Shown here in pieces: positions 1-5,241 of a stretch of DNA of 7,258 bases (the stretch's first letter is position 1; every line of letters starts with the position of its first letter). Below the pieces are notes generated by a model. It saw only the letters and a list, made by a program, of their open reading frames with translations. It was not told the origin of the DNA and made no database searches. Source of the DNA: Halobacteriovoraceae bacterium (GTDB taxonomy: Bacteria; Bdellovibrionota; Bacteriovoracia; Bacteriovoracales; Bacteriovoracaceae); the NCBI GenBank assembly GCA_018663815.1, contig JABJPQ010000630.1:1-7258 (forward strand), in the 5' to 3' direction. A program made the position numbers and the translations under genes.

Positions 1-1958
1 AGTCCATCTTTGCCTGGAACAAGTTCAACAAAAACACCAAAGTCTACTATTCTTCTAACGATTCCATTAAACACTGCACCAACTTTAATATCTCCGGCAA
101 GAACCTTAATCCACGCCTCAGCTTTTGCTGCAGACGCTTCATCTTGTGAATAAACTTTAACCGTTCCATCGTCTTCGATATCAATTTGCGTACCTGTTTC
201 AGCAATAATTTCTTTAATTACTTTGCCTGATGGTCCAATAATCGCACCAATTTTATCAACAGGAACTTTCACAATAGTTACACGTGGAGCTAATTCAGAA
301 AGAGAACTTTTTGGAGCATCTAATGTTTTTTTCATCTCTTCTAAAATATGAAGTCTTCCTTCTTTAGCTTGAGACATAGCTTTAGTAAAAATTTCATTTG
401 TAATACCTGTAATTTTAATATCCATCTGAATGGCAGTAATACCTTCTGTCGTTCCTGCTACTTTAAAGTCCATATCACCTAAGTGATCTTCATCTCCTAA
501 AATATCGGTAAGAATTGTAAAGTCTGTGCCTTCTTTAATAAGCCCCATTGCAACACCTGCAACTGGTTTTTGAAGGGGAATACCTGCATCCATCAAGGCC
601 ATTGATCCTGAACAAACAGATCCCATAGAACTTGATCCATTTGATTCAGTTACTTCACAGGTAATTCTGACGGTATAAGGATAATCTTTTGGCATCATTT
701 TCTTAATGGCTCTTTCTGCAAGATTACCATGTCCAACTTCTCGTCTACCTACTCCTCTATACCCTCTCGCTTCACCTACCGAATAAGGAGCAAATGTATA
801 GTGAAGATAAAAGTTATCATAAGAAATTCCATGAATATTATCTTTCATTTGCTCACCCTCTTTTCCACCAATTGTTACAGTGGCCATGACTTGAGTTTCA
901 CCTCGAGTAAAAAGTGACGAGCCGTGAGGTGTTTTTAAGACAGATGTTTCAGTTTCAATTTCTCTAACTTCTGTAAGCCCTCGGCCAGCGATACGCTTAC
1001 CTTCTTTCAGGATGTCGTTTCTCATCATATTGTATAAAAGTTCATCAACACCTTTATAAGCTTCTTTACCAGCACCATCAGCACTTTCTAAGCCATAAGC
1101 TGCAAAATCACCTTTAATAGCATCTTTAACTTCATCGTTTAGAGCACTTATGGCCAAAGATCTTTCTTGTTTATTAGTAACGGCTAAACAGTTTCTCGCT
1201 TGAGTTGTAAAGTCGTTCATTTTTTTCATCATCGTTTCATTTGCTGAAGCAGAAACCCATTTTCTTTTTTCTCTACCAACTTCTTTTCGCATATTAGCTA
1301 AAAATTTACAGAATTCTTTAATTTGATCATGACCAAACTTAAGGGCTTCCATCATATCTTCTTCACATACCTCATTTGCTTCACCTTCAACCATCATGAT
1401 TGCATCTTCAGAAGCTGCAATAACAAGCTCAACTTCTGAGTTTTCCCATTGGGCATGATAAGGGTTAAGAACTAACTTTCCATCAATCTTTCCTACTTTA
1501 CAAAACCCAATTGGCCCAGCGAAAGGAATATCTGAAATTTCAAGTGCTGCTGACGTTCCAAGTCCTGCCAGTACTTGTGGATCAACTTCTGGGTCAAAAG
1601 AAACAACTTGTGCCATAACAATTGTTTCTGTCATATAACCTGCAGGAAAAAGCGGTCGAAGTGGTCTATCGATCATACGCATAAGAAGAATTTCATCATT
1701 TGATGGTCTTCCTTCCCTTTTCATAAAACCACCTAAAAATTTTCCAGCAGCTGTAAATTTTTCTTTGTAATCAACCATCAATGGAAAAAAATCTTGTCCA
1801 TCTTTTACTGTTCTAGCACTACAGACAGTAACTAATACTTGTGAGTTACCACAAGTAACTAAAACAGCTCCATCCGCTTGTTTAGCTAGTCTTCCTGTTT
1901 CGATGATAACGTCCTTACCACCGTAATTTAATTTAAACTCTTTTTTGTTGTTTACCAT
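1..1958 (-). CDS. pnp: Polynucleotide phosphorylase (polyribonucleotide nucleotidyltransferase), 3' end outside window
   Basis: PNPase degrades RNA 3'-to-5' by phosphorolysis, releasing nucleoside diphosphates. It normally acts as a cytoplasmic homotrimer, often with RNase E and a helicase. The 652 codons present show the full family order: first RNase PH domain (about 10-230, with REGRPSNDEIL and IDRPLRPLFP), a helical linker (about 240-310), second RNase PH domain (about 315-545), a KH domain with IGAIIGPSGK (GxxG at 575-578), and the start of an S1 domain (VDFGVFVELVPGKDG). FTRGETQ lies at 350-356. The LGDEDHLGDMDFK block carries Asp491, Asp497 and Lys499, which match E. coli catalytic Asp486, Asp492 and Lys494. 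Known PNPases are about 700 residues, so roughly 50 residues of S1 are missing past the window edge. The ATG start has an AAGGAG site six bases upstream. The gene follows rpsO, the widespread arrangement. No broken frame was found. Confidence 0.98.
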   Translation of the reverse strand, partial: MVNNKKEFKLNYGGKDVIIETGRLAKQADGAVLVTCGNSQVLVTVCSARTVKDGQDFFPLMVDYKEKFTAAGKFLGGFMKREGRPSNDEILLMRMIDRPLRPLFPAGYMTETIVMAQVVSFDPEVDPQVLAGLGTSAALEISDIPFAGPIGFCKVGKIDGKLVLNPYHAQWENSEVELVIAASEDAIMMVEGEANEVCEEDMMEALKFGHDQIKEFCKFLANMRKEVGREKRKWVSASANETMMKKMNDFTTQARNCLAVTNKQERSLAISALNDEVKDAIKGDFAAYGLESADGAGKEAYKGVDELLYNMMRNDILKEGKRIAGRGLTEVREIETETSVLKTPHGSSLFTRGETQVMATVTIGGKEGEQMKDNIHGISYDNFYLHYTFAPYSVGEARGYRGVGRREVGHGNLAERAIKKMMPKDYPYTVRITCEVTESNGSSSMGSVCSGSMALMDAGIPLQKPVAGVAMGLIKEGTDFTILTDILGDEDHLGDMDFKVAGTTEGITAIQMDIKITGITNEIFTKAMSQAKEGRLHILEEMKKTLDAPKSSLSELAPRVTIVKVPVDKIGAIIGPSGKVIKEIIAETGTQIDIEDDGTVKVYSQDEASAAKAEAWIKVLAGDIKVGAVFNGIVRRIVDFGVFVELVPGKDG

Positions 1959-1964
1959 TTTAAT

Positions 1965-1983
1965 CTCCTTAAAAATGAAGGAG
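1965..1983 (-). promoter_or_regulatory. pnp ribosome binding site inside a small hairpin
   Basis: On the minus strand the perfect Shine-Dalgarno sequence AAGGAG (1970-1965) lies six bases before the pnp ATG. It is preceded, seven bases earlier, by its exact complement CTCCTT (1983-1978). The two arms can form a 6-bp hairpin with a 7-base loop that would hide the ribosome binding site. The pairing is read directly from the sequence. A role in translational control or PNPase autoregulation is inference. Confidence 0.5.
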
Positions 1984-2005
1984 CCCTCTAAGAATCGCTT
2001 GAAAA

Positions 2006-2045
2006 GATAAATAAAATAATAAAACTATTTAAAACTTTATTTATC
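2006..2045 (-). repeat. AU-rich 10-bp inverted repeat in the pnp leader
   Basis: GATAAATAAA (2006-2015) and TTTATTTATC (2036-2045) are perfect reverse complements separated by 20 bases, within the untranslated region upstream of pnp. In E. coli the pnp leader forms a long stem cut by RNase III, which starts PNPase autoregulation. This stem occupies a comparable place, but it is shorter and has almost no G-C pairs. In such AT-rich DNA it may be chance. Confidence 0.35.
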
Positions 2046-2088
2046 CCTTAAAACGTAAACTTAAGAACTCCATAATGTATGTTGAAAT

Positions 2089-2114
2089 ATTATATAAAAG
2101 TTTTCACTTTTCAA
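2089..2114 (-). promoter_or_regulatory. Candidate sigma-70-type promoter for pnp
   Basis: A consensus -10 hexamer TATAAT reads on the minus strand at 2094-2089, just after the rpsO terminator. A TTGAAA at 2114-2109 resembles a -35 box, but the spacer is only 14 bases, so the -35 assignment is doubtful. Transcription would start near 2082 and give a leader of about 120 bases. The position fits the known arrangement in which pnp has its own promoter downstream of rpsO. Confidence 0.45.
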
Positions 2115-2140
2115 ATAAAAAAGGGAGCCTAAAGCTCCCT
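2113..2140 (-). terminator. Rho-independent terminator after rpsO
   Basis: Read on the minus strand, the stem AGGGAGC / GCTCCCT (2140-2134 with 2128-2122) closes a 5-base loop and is followed at once by TTTTTATTT. The stem starts five bases after the rpsO stop codon. This is a textbook intrinsic terminator for the rpoH-rpsO transcript. As in other bacteria it may be partly read through into pnp. On the plus strand the downstream tract is poorer in T, so it is probably one-directional. Confidence 0.9.
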
Positions 2141-2145
2141 AATGA

Positions 2146-2412
2146 TTATTTTCTTAATCCTAATTCTTTAATGACAGCTTGGTACCTCTCAGGCGAATTA
2201 TTATTCAGGTACCTAAGAAGCCTTCTTCTTTTACCAATCATTTTCATAAGACCATGTTTTGAATGGTAATCATGTTTGTGATCAGCAAAATGACCAGTTA
2301 AGTAACTAATTTTTGCAGTGATTAAAGCAACTTGTACTTCAGTTTTACCACTGTTTTTTTCCTCACCACCAAACTTAGTGACGATGTCCATTTTTTGTTG
2401 TTTTGTTAACAT
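2146..2412 (-). CDS. rpsO: 30S ribosomal protein S15 (uS15)
   Basis: S15 is a primary 16S rRNA binding protein that joins helices in the central domain and nucleates assembly of the 30S platform. The product has 88 residues, essentially the same length as the E. coli protein, and starts at an ATG with AAGGAG five bases upstream. It carries the family hallmarks TEVQVALITAKI (24-35), the HDYHSKHGL segment (about 47-55) that contacts rRNA, GKRRRLLRYL and the C-terminal ELGLRK. It is 78 bases downstream of the sigma factor gene with no terminator visible between them, and is followed directly by a strong terminator and then pnp. In E. coli S15 represses its own translation by binding its mRNA leader. 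Whether that happens here cannot be told, though the leader holds a small hairpin. Confidence 0.98.
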   Translation of the reverse strand: MLTKQQKMDIVTKFGGEEKNSGKTEVQVALITAKISYLTGHFADHKHDYHSKHGLMKMIGKRRRLLRYLNNNSPERYQAVIKELGLRK

Positions 2413-2440
2413 TTTTTCTCCTTACCATCTCATCCAAGAA

Positions 2441-2456
2441 GCAAATATAGCTTTGC
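2441..2456 (-). promoter_or_regulatory. Small hairpin in the rpsO leader, possible S15 operator
   Basis: On the minus strand GCAAA (2456-2452) and TTTGC (2445-2441) form a 5-bp stem with a 6-base loop, 29 bases before the rpsO ATG. S15 leaders in several bacteria contain short stems bound by S15, but these structures differ widely between phyla, and no specific match is recognised. It overlaps a TATATT that could be a -10 box with no good -35, so a secondary rpsO promoter is also possible. Confidence 0.2.
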
Positions 2457-2490
2457 ATCCTAGTAAAAGATTCCATTTTGTGGTGTATTT

Positions 2491-3519
2491 TTAACGAATA
2501 AACTCTGACATGTAAACCTTTAATTTTCCTAGCAATCTAGCCTCAATTTGCCTGATACGCTCGCGGCTCACACCATAATCGTTAGCAATACTTTGCAAGG
2601 AAAGTGGGACTTCGCTAAGTAGCCGTTTTTTAAAGATTTCCTGATCTCGCTGATTAAGTTCATTTAAAAAGTTTTCTAAATTATCCTCTAATATTTTTAA
2701 GCTCTGCTGATGACCGAGTGAATCCTCGATACTCTCCTGCTTTTCATCTTCGATCAGATCCCCAAGTGTTGCAGTACTTCCCTCTGAGCTCAAGGGGGTA
2801 TCAATACTAACCTCAGCTCCTTGAGTGCTTAGCCTGAGGTTCATCTCTTCAACAGACTTCTCAGACACACCGAGATTTTCTGAGATTAACTTAACTTCTG
2901 GCTCAATGCCTTGGTTCATAAGTCTTTCTTTTTCACGCATTAAATTATAGAACAACTTTTTTTGATCAGCTGTTGTGCCAATTTTAATTAAACGAAAATT
3001 ATCAAGTATGAATTTTAATATATAGGACTTTATCCACCAACTAGCGTAATAAGACAGTTTTGCACCTTTAGTAGGGTCATACTTTGAGACGGCTTTCATC
3101 AAGCCGATATTCCCCTCTTGAATAAGGTCAGAGATATTTTTATAAGAGCTCTTATACTCCATTGCAATTTTAACAACAAGTCTGAGGTTTGCCACAACAA
3201 GTTTTTTAGCGACTTCAATATCTCCAGTCTCATAGAGTTTATTGACTAAATCTTCTTCTTCCTCGCGTGAGAGTAACTTATATTTTGAAATCTCATTTAA
3301 ATATAAATAGAGCTGGTCTGTAACACTCCCCTTTGTCGTTAAAGCCTTAGAACTTGGAACAGTTGGAAGTATGCCTTGGATGATTTCCAGGTCCGTTTTG
3401 TCCGTTGTAGTAGAAACGTCAATAATGCTATCAGTATCTAATTTAACAGGCTCAACCTCAGCTAGCTCTGCATCTAGAATTTCAATCTTATCGTTTTTGT
3501 TTTTTACTAGCTTACTCAT
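2491..3519 (-). CDS. rpoH: RNA polymerase sigma factor RpoH (sigma-32, heat-shock type)
   Basis: This is a group 3 sigma-70-family factor that directs core RNA polymerase to heat-shock-type promoters. From the ATG at 3519 the product has 342 residues. A poorly conserved, partly acidic N-terminus of about 65 residues precedes region 1.2 (QLYLYLNEISKYKLLSREEE). Region 2 follows, with NLRLVVKIA, DLIQEGNIGLMKAV and the YYASWWIKSYI segment that recognises the -10 element. Next comes an RpoH box variant QKKLFYNL (about 186-193), the motif that separates sigma-32 from other sigma factors, then region 3. Region 4.2 has SLQSIANDYGVSRERIRQIEARL as its helix-turn-helix. E. coli RpoH is 284 residues, so the N-terminal extension is notable. 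An in-frame TTG nine bases upstream (3528) is an alternative start. Neither start has a Shine-Dalgarno sequence. The gene begins 20 bases after the stop of the upstream exported-protein gene, so co-transcription is likely. Confidence 0.92.
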   Translation of the reverse strand: MSKLVKNKNDKIEILDAELAEVEPVKLDTDSIIDVSTTTDKTDLEIIQGILPTVPSSKALTTKGSVTDQLYLYLNEISKYKLLSREEEEDLVNKLYETGDIEVAKKLVVANLRLVVKIAMEYKSSYKNISDLIQEGNIGLMKAVSKYDPTKGAKLSYYASWWIKSYILKFILDNFRLIKIGTTADQKKLFYNLMREKERLMNQGIEPEVKLISENLGVSEKSVEEMNLRLSTQGAEVSIDTPLSSEGSTATLGDLIEDEKQESIEDSLGHQQSLKILEDNLENFLNELNQRDQEIFKKRLLSEVPLSLQSIANDYGVSRERIRQIEARLLGKLKVYMSEFIR

Positions 3520-3526
3520 AGTATAC

Positions 3527-3554
3527 AATTTAGTGCTAGTTAGTTGGAAGTCAA
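3527..3554 (-). promoter_or_regulatory. Candidate promoter for a leaderless rpoH transcript
   Basis: On the minus strand TTGACT (3554-3549, five of six -35 positions) is followed after 16 bases by TAAATT (3532-3527, four of six -10 positions). Exactly seven bases then lead to the rpoH ATG at 3519. Such spacing would put the transcription start at or one base before the A of the ATG, consistent with the absence of a Shine-Dalgarno sequence. The alternative TTG start lies partly inside this -10 box and would not be transcribed from here. It overlaps the last codons of the upstream gene. It is a pattern match only. Confidence 0.35.
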
Positions 3555-5189
3555 TACTTTGCGCTCATTTTTATAGAAAGTATTTTTCTTCCATATATAG
3601 CGCAGTGCAAACGTACCAAATCTAAATTTCACTGGCACCTTAATCATCTTTGTAGAAAAGACATCAAGCTCATTTCCTAAGTAAACGTTTATTTGCTTGA
3701 GTAACTCAACGCTAATGAGCTTAGCAAGTCGCGCATTCCATATGGGCAAATTGAGTTGGTTTTTCCGCAGCTTAATTTGATATAAAATCATTTGCGTGAA
3801 TTTTTTTTCAATTTTATTAGCTTTTGTACGTTGGCCAGTTTTATAGAAATATCCAATTCTTCTTTTTAAAAAAGCAAAATATTTGATCGGAAACTGGAGC
3901 ATAAAAGTAGAATCAATTTTATCAACACCAACCAAAAGCTTATCAAGTTCACTTAATCCAATATCAAAAACGACATTAAATTTTCCACTGCTGACTCTAG
4001 GGGTTTGGCTCTGCTCCTCCAAGGTAATTTCTAACGGTTCTTCATACAAATGATCATTATGAAGTTGATGAACCTTTTTATCAGACCACTGATTCCATCG
4101 ATCCTTTATGTTTTCTTGTAAATAAAGAGCTATATCTGACAACTTATTCACCGTTAACATAATCTCAGGGACTTCAGTCATCAATGAGAGAAAGTGAAGT
4201 GCTTCAATTTTATATTCATTTTCAACCTGCTTATTGATCCAACCAGAAATCACTTTATTTAAAGAAGATCTTTGATATCTAACTTTCGAGAAGTGCTCGC
4301 AGTATAAATTACTTAGATCATCATTCATATTTGAACTACCAAGCATTCGAGGAAAGATACGATCGAAGTCAAAATCGCTACGTCTTCTACAAATTAAATC
4401 TTCACAGGCAACTTTAATCGTCTTTTTATTTTCAACTAACATGGTTTCTCGGGTTTTCTTATTTATTTTTAATTTTTTTCCTTTTAAATGATTAAAAACA
4501 AGACTCATAATATAAGGGTTTTTTAAATACGGGACTAACATTCTATAGTCATCAGAATCTCCATTCCAGGAACAAAAAGCTCTAAAGTTTCGAATTGAGT
4601 AGTTAAACTCCCTTCTTGTAACCTCTTGAGTGTCTTGCCGGATTTTCAAATTTGATGAAAAATATGCTTTTTGCAGTGTATGACGGTTTAAAGCAGGTGA
4701 ATCAAGTTCCCACTCGCGCATGAAATTATTTTTTAATAGTTTTAAGGAATAAACACTGACATTTTTTGAACAAGTATTTGTTATTAAGTTTTCAGCTAAA
4801 TTCGTAAACTCCTTATCAGACATCTCAATCTTTTTAGCGTAATGAACGATTGATTTAAGCGAAAGATCTAATCCGATATACTGCAAAGTAGCCGCAACTG
4901 AACGTGTTGCTGCCGCTTTTTTCCAAAGTGATGAATAATTAACGGATGTCTCCATATCACAAGTGTTTTTTAACGTTGTTCCCTGCTTATACAGAGCATA
5001 GTAATAATTGAGCTTGTCTTCATCAAGACCTCCTTCTTTAGTACCAGAGTAGGCATAGCTTAAAGTTTCAGAAAAAGGATCATATTGCTTAACCTCATCA
5101 ACACCACCAAAAATAATTCCCTCTAGAGGAATAAGCGCTAGCGTTGATCCAGCCTTAACTAATAATAGGAAACAAATGACTACCTTCAT
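3540..5189 (-). CDS. Exported protein of unknown function, 549 residues
   Basis: I do not recognise a family. The N-terminus is a typical Sec signal peptide: MK, a hydrophobic run VVICFLLLV, and a likely cleavage after Thr-Leu-Ala at 18. There is no lipobox and no later transmembrane segment by eye, so the mature protein is probably periplasmic or secreted. The mature part has six cysteines (77, 140, 206, 262, 267, 297), all in the first 300 residues and none in the last 250. This suggests two domains, the first possibly disulfide-stabilised. The sequence is lysine-rich and looks mostly helical; an acidic, low-complexity linker (about 383-397, EEPLEITLEEQSQT) separates the halves. The C-terminal part is very basic. 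The ATG start is fixed by an in-frame stop three codons upstream; AAAGG ten bases before it is a weak ribosome site. It is divergent from another exported-protein gene and just upstream of rpoH. Confidence 0.85.
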   Translation of the reverse strand: MKVVICFLLLVKAGSTLALIPLEGIIFGGVDEVKQYDPFSETLSYAYSGTKEGGLDEDKLNYYYALYKQGTTLKNTCDMETSVNYSSLWKKAAATRSVAATLQYIGLDLSLKSIVHYAKKIEMSDKEFTNLAENLITNTCSKNVSVYSLKLLKNNFMREWELDSPALNRHTLQKAYFSSNLKIRQDTQEVTRREFNYSIRNFRAFCSWNGDSDDYRMLVPYLKNPYIMSLVFNHLKGKKLKINKKTRETMLVENKKTIKVACEDLICRRRSDFDFDRIFPRMLGSSNMNDDLSNLYCEHFSKVRYQRSSLNKVISGWINKQVENEYKIEALHFLSLMTEVPEIMLTVNKLSDIALYLQENIKDRWNQWSDKKVHQLHNDHLYEEPLEITLEEQSQTPRVSSGKFNVVFDIGLSELDKLLVGVDKIDSTFMLQFPIKYFAFLKRRIGYFYKTGQRTKANKIEKKFTQMILYQIKLRKNQLNLPIWNARLAKLISVELLKQINVYLGNELDVFSTKMIKVPVKFRFGTFALRYIWKKNTFYKNERKVLTSN

Positions 5190-5211
5190 GATATTTTAAC
5201 CTTTGGCTAAC

Positions 5212-5234
5212 ATATCGTGAGAACTAGACGATAT
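5212..5234. promoter_or_regulatory. 7-9-7 inverted repeat between divergent genes, possible shared operator
   Basis: ATATCGT (5212-5218) and ACGATAT (5228-5234) form a perfect dyad with a 9-base spacer. The dyad takes up nearly half of the 52-base gap between the two divergent exported-protein genes. Its size is compatible with a dimeric regulator binding site, or with a hairpin at the 5' end of the plus-strand message. No convincing -35/-10 pair was found on either strand, so the promoters are not placed. Confidence 0.4.
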
Positions 5235-5241
5235 ATTTACT

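Noticed and set aside
729..917. Plus-strand ORF of 62 residues
   Set aside because: It lies entirely antisense to the conserved second RNase PH domain of pnp, has no ribosome site and resembles no known protein.
2181..2213. GGTACCT / AGGTACC inverted repeat with a 19-base spacer
   Set aside because: Both arms lie in rpsO codons for Arg-Tyr (LLRYL and PERYQ), which are dictated by the protein sequence, so the repeat needs no separate explanation.
2075..2269. Plus-strand ORF of 64 residues
   Set aside because: It runs through the pnp leader, the rpsO terminator and the antisense of the rpsO 3' end; the product is a by-product of those sequences.
3519..3524. TATACT on the minus strand as a -10 box for rpoH
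   Set aside because: It abuts the ATG, so transcription would start inside the gene, and TTGACT is 23 bases away, too far for a -35; TAAATT fits the spacing better.
3371..3625. Plus-strand ORF of 84 residues with a hydrophobic stretch
   Set aside because: It is antisense to the rpoH N-terminus and the end of the upstream gene; the apparent membrane segment comes from reading acidic and lysine codons backwards.
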